From NCBI RefSeq assembly GCF_026343335.1, contig NZ_JAPELX010000001.1:3596001-3660000 (forward strand): a stretch of 64,000 nucleotides of DNA. The letters run 5' to 3'. The notes beneath the pieces were generated by a model that worked only from the letters and a program-made list of their open reading frames with translations, was not told the origin of the DNA and did no database searches. This stretch comes from Streptomyces sp. NBC_00078. Lineage in GTDB: Bacteria > Actinomycetota > Actinomycetes > Streptomycetales > Streptomycetaceae. Below, piece after piece: positions 10,981 to 19,249 of this stretch (its first letter is position 1; each line of letters opens with the position of its first letter). Made by a program: the position numbers and the translations under genes.

Positions 10981-11142
10981 CTGGACGTACGCGGGGCGCC
11001 TCCCCGGATTCCGACGTACGGAAAGCGATTTCCCGCCGACTACGGAATGGCCGTGTTCGCGACAAGGGCGCGTCAACGCGTCAGTGGGTGTGCGCCACCG
11101 GGTGGAACGGCAGGGAGGGGCGCAGAGGGATGCCGGGTGCCC

Positions 11143-11514
11143 TCAGTTGTCCGGAGACCGCAGTACCCGCAGGTGCCCGCGCCGTGCGACCTCCATGGGG
11201 TCCGCCCTGCGCGCCCCGCCTCCGGCACCTGCCGCCCGCTCCTGGGGGCGGGCCGCCTCGCGCACCGCGTTGGCAAGCGCTTCCAGATCGTCGCCGCTGG
11301 GGCGGGCCGGAGCGGAGCCGTCGAGGAGCCGCACGACCTCCCAGCCTCGGGGGGCGGTGAGGCGCTCGGAGTGCTCGGCGCACAGGTCGTAGCAGTGGGG
11401 TTCGGCGTAGGTGGCGAGCGGGCCGAGGACCGCGGTCGAGTCGGCGTAGACGTACGTCAGCGTCGCGACGGCGGGACGGCCGCAAGCGGTGCGCGAACAG
11501 CGACGTACAGGGCT
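11143..11514 (-). CDS. DUF3499 family protein
   Basis: About 123 residues beginning VSPVRRCSRTACGRPAVAT, then TYVYADSTAVLGPLATYAEP, a CYDLCAEH motif and TAPRGWEVVRL. The Cys pairs (CSRTAC and CYDLC) look like a small metal site. The family is restricted to Actinobacteria and has no known function; the mycobacterial homologue sits beside the manB/whiB2 block. The GTG chosen here matches where family members begin, but has no clear ribosome site. An in-frame ATG 105 bp upstream (11619) is an alternative that would run through a hairpin. Confidence 0.85.
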   Translation of the reverse strand, partial: SPVRRCSRTACGRPAVATLTYVYADSTAVLGPLATYAEPHCYDLCAEHSERLTAPRGWEVVRLLDGSAPARPSGDDLEALANAVREAARPQERAAGAGGGARRADPMEVARRGHLRVLRSPDN

Positions 11515-11857
11515 CACGACGTTGGACGGTACCGCACTCTTGAGCGGGCCGCGACGACTCCCCCTCAGGTCACTCCACCGTGTCGTGCTGTGAAACAGCA
11601 CACACCCTTTCTGCCGCACACCTCGGTGACCTGCAAGGACGCGCGTTCACAGGGCGAAGGGCGACCGCACACCCGATCAACACTCCGTACAAACAGAGTC
11701 AATTGCCGCGAGATCACCGGTCTCGGAGGGATACGGAAACGAGCCCAACCTTGGCCGGAATGGTCATCCTGCGACATGCCGTCCAGGGGGCTCCGAGGCC
11801 GGCCGGCAAGCCGCGTGGGGCACGGCGAGCGGTCCCGGCGGGGACTACGCTTCACCA
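11515..11857. other. 343-bp divergent intergenic region with a hairpin
   Basis: Region between the DUF3499 start and the metallopeptidase-like start. It contains GTGCTGT-GAA-ACAGCAC (11585-11601), a perfect 7-bp inverted repeat that could be an operator or leader hairpin for DUF3499. No other gene is apparent. Promoters for both flanking genes are expected here but none has a clean -35/-10 pair by eye. Confidence 0.4.
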
Positions 11858-12319
11858 GTGATGGACAACCCCGTACCGCCCCGTGCCGCCGCCCCCGGGC
11901 CCCGCCGTCGTGATCGCCACGGTCGCGGCATGCGCGGCCCGATCGCACCGCCCCAGGTGCCGCTCTCCGCGAGTCGTGCCGAGGCGTTCGCGGATCTGGT
12001 GCAGGACTCCGTGGAGCGGCTGGAGCGGCGCTGGCCACAGCTCGCCGACATCGATTTCCTCGTCATCGAGGTGCCGCGTCTGGACGGCCCCGGTCAGGCC
12101 TGGAACGACGAGTCGGTTCCGCTGGGCGGCACGATTCCCTCCAGGGAGGGACGGCCGGCCCGCGTGGTCGTGTACCGGCGGCCGGTCGAGATCCGCACGA
12201 AGGGGCGCGACGAGCGGGCGGCTCTGGTGCACGAGGTCGTCGTCGAGCAGGTGGCCGAGCTGCTGGGGCTGACTCCGGAGACGGTGGATCCGCGCTACGG
12301 CGAGGACTCGGAAGGCTGA
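11858..12319 (+). CDS. Zincin-like metallopeptidase family protein (DUF1025 type)
   Basis: About 153 residues. The conserved core has FADLVQDSVERLERRWPQL, then VIEVPRLDGPG, VVYRRPVEI, and near residues 125-138 LVHEVVVEQVAELLG. The last element sits where related families have HExxHxxG, but the second His is replaced by Glu (HExxxEQ). The mycobacterial neighbour of whiB2 is a homologue. Zinc binding and protease activity are therefore uncertain. GTG at 11858 and the following ATG are both plausible starts. Confidence 0.82.
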   Translation: MMDNPVPPRAAAPGPRRRDRHGRGMRGPIAPPQVPLSASRAEAFADLVQDSVERLERRWPQLADIDFLVIEVPRLDGPGQAWNDESVPLGGTIPSREGRPARVVVYRRPVEIRTKGRDERAALVHEVVVEQVAELLGLTPETVDPRYGEDSEG

Positions 12320-12382
12320 GCGGACTGGGCGGACTGACCGGGCTGGGCGGACTGGGCGGGCTGGGCGGGCTGGGCGGGCGAG
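12316..12382. repeat. 9-bp minisatellite between convergent genes
   Basis: About seven imperfect copies of a 9-bp unit (GCGGRCTGG, with one GCGGACTGA-CCGGGCTGG variant) begin at the stop codon of the metallopeptidase-like gene. They fill most of the short gap before the convergent DUF5719 gene. The array is not translated. Such arrays vary in copy number by slipped replication. Confidence 0.75.
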
Positions 12383-12418
12383 GACGGTACGGCCGTCACC
12401 GTCTTCGCCCGGCAGCAG

Positions 12419-13987
12419 CTATTTCTGCAGTACCGACAGATCCTGGTCCGCTTCCGGCACCGCCACCGTCCCGCGGTCGTCCGGCAGCGTCTGCACCGTG
12501 AAGCCCGGGACGCCGTCCTCCGTCGCCGTCAGCGTCCGGGCCGCGTAGACCGGGCCGCCGGACAGTCGCTCGACCGTCAGCGCGTACGTGCCCTTCAGGC
12601 CGCTCGGGACCGGGGCTTCGACGTCTTGGGCGGTGCCCGCCTTGATCGTGTACGTCTTGGAGACCGCCGTTCCGCCCTCGCTGCCCGCGGAGGCGGTGAC
12701 CTTCACCTGCGCGGTGCGGGTGGGCGCCGTGAGGGACAGCGTGGTGCCCTTGCCGCTGTTGTCGGCCGACGTCGCGCGCGTGCCCACCGGGCGCGTGGCC
12801 GGGATGAACGCCGTCTCCTGCTTGTCGCCCTTGCCCCGCACGACCCGCAGCGCCGCGACGACCGGCACGGACTCGTCACTGGGCGTGAGGACCAGGGAAC
12901 CCGCCTCGCCGCGTGTGACGTCGCCGAGGTCGACGGCAGTGGTCATGCCCGCCTTCACATGCAGCGTCTCGTTCCCCGCGGGCGTGATCAGCCCGGACGG
13001 GGAGGCGAGCCGCAGCTTCAGATCGGCGTCCGCCTCGCCGGGCGCGAAGGCGATCAGGCGCACGGAGGTGGCGTCCTTCGGAATGCCGGGCAGGACGAGA
13101 CTGCCCGCCGGGTCCGTGGACGCGGCCAGCCAGTCTCCGCCGAGCTTGTCGTCGAGAGCCTGTACGGCGGCACCCACGCGTCCGCTGCGGACGTTCACGT
13201 GGACGGTGAGGTTGGGCTGCTTCTCGTCGGTCAGCGTGGAGAGCAGGACCGGGTCGCTGGAGTGCGGCCCGACCGTGATGCCCTCCCCCACCGTGGACTT
13301 GAGGGCGCCGTCCTTGCCGTAGAGCTCGACGTCGACGACAGCCGCTGAGTCGTCGGGGTTGGTCAGGTGGACGTAGTCGGTGCGGGAGGCGTCCGTGCTG
13401 GCGCCCGGGAACCAGAACTCCGTGTCCGGCGCGGTGCAGTTGACGCCCTGGAGGCCTCGGCCGCTGCCCGCGGCGACCTCGGTTGTCTCCTGCACCGTCC
13501 AGCCGGGCGCGAACCTGCCCTCGGCGGTACCGATGAGCGCAGGACTGCCGGAACCGGAGGCGTCGCCGGTGACGGGCTTGCCGGGCTCCTCCGGGGTGAG
13601 GACCGGCTTCGCGGCCGTGCCGGTCTTCTTCTTGCCGCTCGTCTTGCCCTTGCTGTCCGTCTTGCCTTTGCTGTCCGTCTTGCCTTTGCTGTCCGTCTTG
13701 CCGCTGTCGCCCGTGCCGTCGGCCGACTGCTCCGTCGCGGGCCGGAGTTCGCCCGTGCCCTCGCTTCCCGTGCCCTTGGTGAGAGGCGTGAACGAGGTGT
13801 ACGACGTGTCGGCGAGGTCGGAGTCGCTGGGCGCCGGGCACAGCAGGCTCGTGCGCTCCACTGGCAGTTCGGCGGCCGCCTTGGCGGTGTCCGCACCGGA
13901 GGCGCCCGGCGCGGTGAGCGACGCGAATCCGGTGATGGCTGCGAGCGCGGCCGTGCCCGCGATCAGGGAGATGGTCGTGCGGTTCAC
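12419..13987 (-). CDS. DUF5719 secreted/anchored protein with Lys-Gly-Ser repeats
   Basis: 522 residues. The N-terminus (MNRTTISLIAGTAALAAITGF) is a signal peptide or membrane anchor. A linker near residues 90-120 has three DSKGKT repeats ending in SGKKKTG. The rest is a repetitive beta-rich extracellular domain typical of DUF5719 (for example WLAASTDPAGSLVLPGIP). Its GTG start overlaps the stop of the upstream giant glycosyltransferase by 4 bp (GTGA), so the two are translationally coupled and probably work together at the cell surface. Function unknown. Confidence 0.86.
   Translation of the reverse strand: MNRTTISLIAGTAALAAITGFASLTAPGASGADTAKAAAELPVERTSLLCPAPSDSDLADTSYTSFTPLTKGTGSEGTGELRPATEQSADGTGDSGKTDSKGKTDSKGKTDSKGKTSGKKKTGTAAKPVLTPEEPGKPVTGDASGSGSPALIGTAEGRFAPGWTVQETTEVAAGSGRGLQGVNCTAPDTEFWFPGASTDASRTDYVHLTNPDDSAAVVDVELYGKDGALKSTVGEGITVGPHSSDPVLLSTLTDEKQPNLTVHVNVRSGRVGAAVQALDDKLGGDWLAASTDPAGSLVLPGIPKDATSVRLIAFAPGEADADLKLRLASPSGLITPAGNETLHVKAGMTTAVDLGDVTRGEAGSLVLTPSDESVPVVAALRVVRGKGDKQETAFIPATRPVGTRATSADNSGKGTTLSLTAPTRTAQVKVTASAGSEGGTAVSKTYTIKAGTAQDVEAPVPSGLKGTYALTVERLSGGPVYAARTLTATEDGVPGFTVQTLPDDRGTVAVPEADQDLSVLQK
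13652..13702. repeat. 18-bp in-frame tandem repeat within the DUF5719 gene
   Basis: Two full copies and one nearly full copy of an 18-bp unit (GCTGTCCGTCTTGCCTTT on the plus strand) encode the DSKGKT hexapeptide repeats. The unit is a multiple of three, so copy-number change would keep the reading frame and alter linker length and positive charge. Confidence 0.8.
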
Positions 13988-16900
13988 TGCTGACTCCCGT
14001 CGGGGCGCTCAGGGGCGTGCGGCGGCTGCTGCGCCGGGTCGTACGTGGGGTCGTAACCCTGCTGGTACGACGGGTCGTAGGCGGTCTGGTCGTACGTCCC
14101 CTGGTGCGCACCGCCGTACGCGTACGGGTCGTACTGGCCGCCCTGGTACGGGTCCGCCTGGTACGTCTGGTCGTACGTGCCCGCCGGGTACTGCTGGGCG
14201 CCCTGGTACTGGTCGTTGCCGTAACTGCCGTACTCGGCGCCCTGGTAGGCGGCCGCGTCGTAGTCGCCGTAGGGCTGCTGGTGCGGGACGGCGACGGGTG
14301 TCTCCTCCGGAGGAGGCGGGAACTCCTCGCTCCGGCCTGGCTCTTCGGCCTCCGCCTGGGCGCGCAGGCGGCGGGCGCGGCGGCCCTCGCCGGCCACGGC
14401 CTGGGCGGGGACGGCCGGCTCCTCGGGGAGGTCGTCGTCGACGTCGCGGCGCCGGCCGGGCAGGGCCAGGACGACGAGGACGACGGCGAGGAAGCCCTGC
14501 GCCCACAGCCACGCGGTGTGGGTGAACGGGTCGTCGTAGGTGACGTCCAGGCTGCCGCCGGAGGCGGGGAGCCGGAAGCCCTGGGCCCAGCCGTCGACCG
14601 TGGTGCGGGTGAGCGGCTCGCCGTCCAGGGTGGCCGTCCAGCCCTCGGCGGCGGTGTCGGCGAGGCGCAGGACGCGGCCGTCCGAACCGGCCGGGACCGT
14701 GGTGTGGATCTCGACGGGGCCCGCGGCGACGGGCTGCGCCGTGCCGGAGGCGGCGGTGATGGTGGCGCGCGCGACCTCCTGGTCGACCCGCCACAGGGCG
14801 CTGCCGTCCTGCTGGCTCAGGCGCGAGAGGCCGGGCGTGGCGTCCAGGACGCGGGTGACCTCGCGGGGCGCGCCCTTGTGGACGAGGACATAGCGGACGG
14901 CGAACTTGCCGAGCTGGTCGGCCTGGTCGGCGCCGGAGCCGGCGACGAGGTTGGCGACGACCTTGTCGAGCCGGCCGTTCTCGCCGTCGGCCGCGGCCAT
15001 CTCGGCGTCGCCGAGGCGGGCGCCGGAGCCACGGACCAGGGTGTAGCCGACGCGGGCCGTGGAGTCGCTGTCGAGCACCAGCGTGCGTGCCTGGTCGCGG
15101 GTGCCGCTCTCCTCGGCGACGAACGCGGGCACCTGCACGGGGTCTCGCCGCTCGACCGGTCCGTCGGCGCCGCCGATCATCCAGCCGACGGCGATGACCA
15201 GCGGACCGGCGAACGAGGCGAACGCGATCAGCGCGGCCACCGGCTGGCGCCAGCCGAAGCTCTGCTCGGCCACACGCGCACGAGCGCCGTCGGCGCCGAG
15301 GACGGCGGCGGTCAGGAGGGCGAGGCCGTAGACGAGGGTCGCCGGGCCGGCCCAGGCCGACCCGTTGGACAGGACCGCGAAGACCAGGCCCACCAGGGCG
15401 ACCGCCCAGGCCGTCCAGATGCCGAACTGGCGCTCCGAGCGCAGCAGGGCGGCCAGCGCGGCCAGGACGACGCCGATGAGCATCAGCCCGCTGACCGTGC
15501 CCGGGCCGCCGGGGCTCGCGCCGAGCAGGTCGAGGGCGGAGGCGGCCGAGGAGCCGTACTCCAGCCCGGCCTCGTGGAAGAAGCCGAACGGGAGCAGCGA
15601 CAGCGACCACGGAGCGAGGACCAGCAAGGGGGTGCCGAACTGGGCCAGGAAGCGCAGGCCGTGGGCGGTGGCGTCCCCGCGGCGCACGGCGAGCAGGGCG
15701 ATGCCGAGGATCAGGGCGATCGGCCACACGATCGGCGTGAACGCCGTGGTGATCGTCAGCAGCAGGGCGTACGCCCAGGTGGCGCGCCAACTGCCGCGGC
15801 CGCCCGAGGCGTTCGTGAGGCCGCCGGCCGCGGCGCCCGCGCGGGCGATGAGCGGCAGCAGGACCGCCAGTACGGCGGTGCCGATGCGGCCGCCCGCGAG
15901 CGCGCCCGTGGCGGCGGGCAGGAAGGCGTAGACGACGGCCGCCCACGCGCGCAGGAGGCGCGACTCGACGAGGGGACGGGAGGCGAAGTAGGCGGTGACG
16001 CCGGCCAGCGGCACCGATCCGACCAGCAGGACCGTGACCGCGAGGCCCGTCGAGCCGAACAGCGTGGAGGCGAGCATCGCCACGATCGCGAGGTACGGCG
16101 GCGCGGCCGGGGAGCCGCCGGCACCCACGGCGTGCCAGGAGTCGAGGTAGCGCGACCACAGCTCACCGGAGTCGGCCGGGGCGGGCAGCAGGGCGCCGCC
16201 CGCGAGCGCACCGCCGCCGAGCAGTGCGCGGCAGGCGACCAGGGAGACGAGCAGAAGCACCAGGAACACCATCGGTCCTGGTTTGCGGCCGATGCGTTTG
16301 AGGCGGGCGAACTGCTCGATCTCCAGGAAGTCGGCGTCGTCGCCGCCGGGCCCGGACTCGACCGCGCCGCCGTGCCGTCCGGCTCCGGAGGTCACCTCGG
16401 GGTCGGAGTTGTCGACGAAGTTGCCCGCGACCTGCTCGACGGTGGCCCGCACGGTCGCGCCGGGTGGTGGGAACAGTGCGCGCAGCTCGCCCTTGTCGAT
16501 CTGCGGATTGCCCCGCCTGCGTCGTCCGGCGATGATCCGCTCGGGGCGCAGCAGCGTGCCCAGCAGACCGCGGATCTCGTCGAGCGCCTGTCCGGGGACC
16601 TTGCCGACGAGGTAGGCGAGGGTGCGCAGGAGGGTGCCGAGCACGAGGCGCACCAGCACCCAGGGCAGCAGGGCCGTGCGCGTGTTGACCAGGAGGGTGT
16701 AGACGGCGCCGGCCTTGTCGACCTTGTGCGGGGACGCGACGGTGCGGCCCCCGCAGTCGACGGTGCGGCGCTCGCGGGAGGCGGCCTCGGCGTGTCGTAC
16801 GACCGCTTCCGGGGCGACGAGGACGCGGTGGCCTGCGGCATGGGCGCGCCAGCACAGGTCGACGTCGTCACGCATCAGCGGCAGCCGGCGGTCGAATCCG

Positions 16901-17619
16901 CCGAGCTGTTCGAAGACGTCGCGCCGGATGAGCATGCCGGCGGTGGAGACGGACAGGACGGTCCGGACGTGGTCGTGTTGTCCCTGGTCCTGTTCACGCC
17001 GGTCCAGGCCGGTCCAGCGGCGGCCGGAGTGGGCGATGCTGACGCCGACTTCCAGGAGCTGGCGGCGGTCGTACCAGCCGCGGAGCTTGGGGCCCACGAC
17101 GGCCACGTCGTCGCGGCCGAGTTCGAGTTCGTTGTCCACGACGCGCAGCAGCTGGGCCAGGGCGTCGGGTTCGGGGGCGCTGTCGTCGTGCAGCAGCCAC
17201 AGCCACTGGACCGGCTCCCCGTACGGGAGTTCCGGCATGTCGTACGCGTCGTCGCGCCAGGTGCGCGTGACCGGGTCCCAGCCGCTCGGCCGCTTCAGAT
17301 AGGGCAGCTCTTCGGGGGTGAGGACGGGGGCGGTCCGTGCCGCCTCCTCGACGGCCTGGCCGAAGCCGGTGCGCCGGGCGAGGTGCAGCACCCGGTCGGC
17401 GCCGACGGCGTCGGCGAGCAGCTGGGCGGAGGCGTCCGCGCTGCCGGTGTCGGCGGCCATGGCGTACTGGACGGGACGCTCCTGGCCGAGCAGCCCCGCG
17501 AGCGCGTCGGGCAGCCAGCGGGCGCCGTCATGGGAGACGACGACCGCCGTCACCACGTGACGCGGGAACTCTGGAGCGGCAGCGTCGTGTTGGGCTGACG
17601 TGTGGCTGTGCACGGACAT
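13984..17619 (-). CDS. Giant membrane glycosyltransferase (GT2 domain, many TM spans, Tyr/Gln-rich tail)
   Basis: 1211 residues. A GT-A family 2 catalytic domain occupies about 20-310 (VTAVVVSHDGARWLPDAL, DTGSADAS, LLHDDSAPEPDAL, and RDDVDLCWRAHAAGHRV as acceptor-side motif). A membrane span follows near 315-345, and from about 440 to 800 there are a dozen hydrophobic segments. An extracellular domain runs to about 1050, with one more span. The last 99 residues are low-complexity, holding 18 Tyr plus many Gln, Gly, Asp and Pro. It probably transfers sugar to a wall or lipid acceptor; donor and acceptor are unknown. It is coupled to the DUF5719 gene and lies next to whiB. Confidence 0.88.
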   Translation of the reverse strand: MSVHSHTSAQHDAAAPEFPRHVVTAVVVSHDGARWLPDALAGLLGQERPVQYAMAADTGSADASAQLLADAVGADRVLHLARRTGFGQAVEEAARTAPVLTPEELPYLKRPSGWDPVTRTWRDDAYDMPELPYGEPVQWLWLLHDDSAPEPDALAQLLRVVDNELELGRDDVAVVGPKLRGWYDRRQLLEVGVSIAHSGRRWTGLDRREQDQGQHDHVRTVLSVSTAGMLIRRDVFEQLGGFDRRLPLMRDDVDLCWRAHAAGHRVLVAPEAVVRHAEAASRERRTVDCGGRTVASPHKVDKAGAVYTLLVNTRTALLPWVLVRLVLGTLLRTLAYLVGKVPGQALDEIRGLLGTLLRPERIIAGRRRRGNPQIDKGELRALFPPPGATVRATVEQVAGNFVDNSDPEVTSGAGRHGGAVESGPGGDDADFLEIEQFARLKRIGRKPGPMVFLVLLLVSLVACRALLGGGALAGGALLPAPADSGELWSRYLDSWHAVGAGGSPAAPPYLAIVAMLASTLFGSTGLAVTVLLVGSVPLAGVTAYFASRPLVESRLLRAWAAVVYAFLPAATGALAGGRIGTAVLAVLLPLIARAGAAAGGLTNASGGRGSWRATWAYALLLTITTAFTPIVWPIALILGIALLAVRRGDATAHGLRFLAQFGTPLLVLAPWSLSLLPFGFFHEAGLEYGSSAASALDLLGASPGGPGTVSGLMLIGVVLAALAALLRSERQFGIWTAWAVALVGLVFAVLSNGSAWAGPATLVYGLALLTAAVLGADGARARVAEQSFGWRQPVAALIAFASFAGPLVIAVGWMIGGADGPVERRDPVQVPAFVAEESGTRDQARTLVLDSDSTARVGYTLVRGSGARLGDAEMAAADGENGRLDKVVANLVAGSGADQADQLGKFAVRYVLVHKGAPREVTRVLDATPGLSRLSQQDGSALWRVDQEVARATITAASGTAQPVAAGPVEIHTTVPAGSDGRVLRLADTAAEGWTATLDGEPLTRTTVDGWAQGFRLPASGGSLDVTYDDPFTHTAWLWAQGFLAVVLVVLALPGRRRDVDDDLPEEPAVPAQAVAGEGRRARRLRAQAEAEEPGRSEEFPPPPEETPVAVPHQQPYGDYDAAAYQGAEYGSYGNDQYQGAQQYPAGTYDQTYQADPYQGGQYDPYAYGGAHQGTYDQTAYDPSYQQGYDPTYDPAQQPPHAPERPDGSQQ

Positions 17620-17795
17620 CGAGGTACGGGCCCCGGTTCGATGGACTGCGGTGGACGTCTGTGCCCCCTGTGGGCGGCGAGGCGTCTCGGACGAGCGACC
17701 ACACTATCGGCTGGGCATGGCGGCGGCCCGCCGCCTGTGGATAACTCACCTGCGACGGGCCGTTCGGTTGTGGGGTGCGGGTGTGGGCCGCCAGG

Positions 17796-18059
17796 TCAGA
17801 CGGCGGCCTTCTTCAGTCGACGCCGCTCCCGCTCGGACAGGCCGCCCCAGATGCCGAAGCGCTCGTCGTTGGCAAGGGCGTACTCGAGGCACTCGGAGCG
17901 GACTTCACAGGCGAGGCAGACCTTCTTGGCCTCACGGGTGGAGCCGCCCTTCTCGGGGAAGAAGGACTCGGGGTCGGTCTGGGCGCACAGCGCGCGCTCC
18001 TGCCAGCCGAGTTCCTCGTCCGCGTCGTCGACCAGCAGTTGCTGCACCAGCTCGGTCAT
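17796..18059 (-). CDS. whiB: WhiB sporulation regulator ([4Fe-4S] Wbl protein)
   Basis: 87-residue protein starting MTELVQQLLVDDADEELG. Cys25, Cys48, Cys51 and Cys57 are the iron-sulfur cluster ligands (C...CxxCx5C). GIWGG at 69-73 is the Wbl turn, followed by a basic tail (RERRRLKK). It is indistinguishable by eye from the founding WhiB of Streptomyces coelicolor, which acts with WhiA to trigger sporulation septation. It has a good promoter (see 18133-18162) and a leader of about 65 nt. The neighbouring genes match the whiB2 region of mycobacteria. Confidence 0.97.
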   Translation of the reverse strand: MTELVQQLLVDDADEELGWQERALCAQTDPESFFPEKGGSTREAKKVCLACEVRSECLEYALANDERFGIWGGLSERERRRLKKAAV

Positions 18060-18126
18060 GTGCGCCCCTCGTCTGTCTTTCGCGTCCCCGTGATGTAGCC
18101 GTTACCGGTCCCGGCTGAACGACACG

Positions 18127-18137
18127 AGTGAAATTAC
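18127..18137. promoter_or_regulatory. BldD-like operator half-pair overlapping the whiB -10
   Basis: AGTGAAATTAC resembles the published BldD box AGTgA-nm-TCACc, with one mismatch in the second half (TTAC for TCAC). It overlaps the proposed -10 hexamer of whiB. BldD bound to c-di-GMP is known to repress sporulation genes including whiB, so the position is sensible. The assignment is by pattern only. Confidence 0.45.
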
Positions 18138-18162
18138 AAGTGTGCTGCTCCGGGCGAGTCAA
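18133..18162 (-). promoter_or_regulatory. Putative vegetative promoter of whiB
   Basis: On the minus strand TTGACT (18157-18162) is followed after 18 bp by TGTAAT (18133-18138), a good match to the HrdB-type consensus. Transcription would begin near 18126, leaving a leader of about 65 nt before the ATG. A BldD-like site overlaps the -10. Confidence 0.6.
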
Positions 18163-18253
18163 GCCGAGATCTGCTATTGGGTCCCTTATTCACTCTGCGG
18201 AACCAAGGCCATGCAGAAAGTGTTCAAATCGGCATAAACCTTGACATGCAGAC

Positions 18254-18271
18254 GAGGCCCGGAAGGGCCTC
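18254..18271. other. Hairpin with tetraloop upstream of whiB
   Basis: GAGGCCC and GGGCCTC pair perfectly over 7 bp around a GGAA loop (GNRA class on the plus-strand RNA). It lies about 92 bp upstream of the proposed whiB -35, so it could terminate or protect a plus-strand transcript, or be part of a longer whiB leader from a second promoter. No direct evidence separates these. Confidence 0.4.
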
Positions 18272-18438
18272 CGCCCCCATGCAGAGCCTGTATGGGGAAG
18301 GACGCCCGGAGATCCGATCTCGTTCCATGCGCACCTCGGAGCGAACCGGATCACGTTCGGATCACGGGATCGCAACGAGGTTTACGCGCCCGGTTGTGCG
18401 CCATGTGTCCCGGGTGGCGGGTGCACAAACCTTTCGCC

Positions 18439-18473
18439 TGGGACATGAACCGGATGAGGTGAACCATGTCCCA
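18439..18473. promoter_or_regulatory. 9-bp perfect inverted repeat upstream of the cupin gene
   Basis: TGGGACATG and CATGTCCCA are separated by 17 nt. A related arm CATGTGTCCC sits just upstream at 18402-18411, so two alternative foldings are possible. The element lies about 240 bp upstream of the cupin dioxygenase start. It may be a regulator-binding site or a switching leader. Confidence 0.4.
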
Positions 18474-18709
18474 CATACCGGGCGTCGGGTTGACAGTGAA
18501 GGTGTGAGCCGCTGTCCTTGTGGGCATGCTCGCGAACTCGGCACTCGCCTCGACCCGCACCGCCGGGTCCCTCGGTGCTGCCCGTGCTCGCTGTAGCTGT
18601 TGTTGCTGTTCCAGCTGTTGAGCCCACCCTGCTCCAGCTGTAGGTCCGGTCCTCCGTGACCGGGCTCCCGTTCCCTCTGACCTTCTTTCACTGAGGAACC
18701 ACCGCCCCC

Positions 18710-19216
18710 ATGAACAGCGACAACGACCTCCAGATCGCCGGCGACCTCCTTGAGGTCGAGCACCTGCTGCAGCCGCCGCGCGAGCACCCGGCCACCGTGG
18801 CCGAGTTCGTCGGGCTGGCGCGCTCCGTCGCCGCCGACCGCGCGCAGTGGGAGCACCTCGTCGAGTACGACGCCACGACGCGCTGGTACCACCGGCTGCG
18901 CACGGGGCCGGGCTACGAGGTGTGGCTGCTGTCCTGGGTGCCCGGTCAGGGCAGCGGGCTGCACGACCACGGCCGCTCCTCCGGGGTGCTGACCGTCCTG
19001 GAGGGCACGCTGACCGAACGGACCGAGCGGGGCACACGCGCGCTCGGCGCGGGTGCGCAGCGGGTGTTCGCGCCGGGATACGTGCACGAGGTGGGCAATG
19101 ACGCGCTGGAGCCGGCGGTCAGCCTGCACATCTACTACCCGGGCCTGACCGAGATGCCGATGCACACGTCCCCGCACTGCGAGGCGCGCACCGAGCCGCG
19201 TCCGGTGACTGCCTGA
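18710..19216 (+). CDS. Cysteine dioxygenase-like cupin protein
   Basis: 168 residues. The cupin metal site is visible as GLHDHGRSSG (His85, His87) and YVHEVG (His126), the three-His set of cysteine dioxygenases and thiol dioxygenases. WYHRL and GYEVWLLSW are also typical of that family. The predicted activity is Fe-dependent oxidation of a thiol such as cysteine. It lies between whiB and fbiA, 33 bp before fbiA, and may be co-transcribed with the F420 genes. Substrate not proven. Confidence 0.88.
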   Translation: MNSDNDLQIAGDLLEVEHLLQPPREHPATVAEFVGLARSVAADRAQWEHLVEYDATTRWYHRLRTGPGYEVWLLSWVPGQGSGLHDHGRSSGVLTVLEGTLTERTERGTRALGAGAQRVFAPGYVHEVGNDALEPAVSLHIYYPGLTEMPMHTSPHCEARTEPRPVTA

Positions 19217-19249
19217 CGCGTTGTCGTACCCGCCTGCAAGACTTGGCCC

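Larger units (their letters stand above)
18163..18709. other. 547-bp gene-free stretch between whiB and the cupin gene, rich in inverted repeats
   Basis: No gene is convincing. It holds a GAGGCCC-GGAA-GGGCCTC hairpin (18254-18271). A 9-bp perfect inverted repeat lies at 18439-18473, with a related partial copy of one arm at 18402-18411. A CTGTTG/CTGTTC-type triplet run (about 18592-18643) starts and ends with CTGTAG. Longer regulation of whiB and the leader of the cupin gene probably both lie here; a small RNA cannot be excluded. Confidence 0.45.

Noticed and set aside
14017-17598. 1193-codon plus-strand open frame opposite the giant glycosyltransferase
   Set aside because: Composition is shadow-type (Gly/Arg/Glu/Gln) with no motifs, while the minus strand has a GT2 domain and membrane spans.
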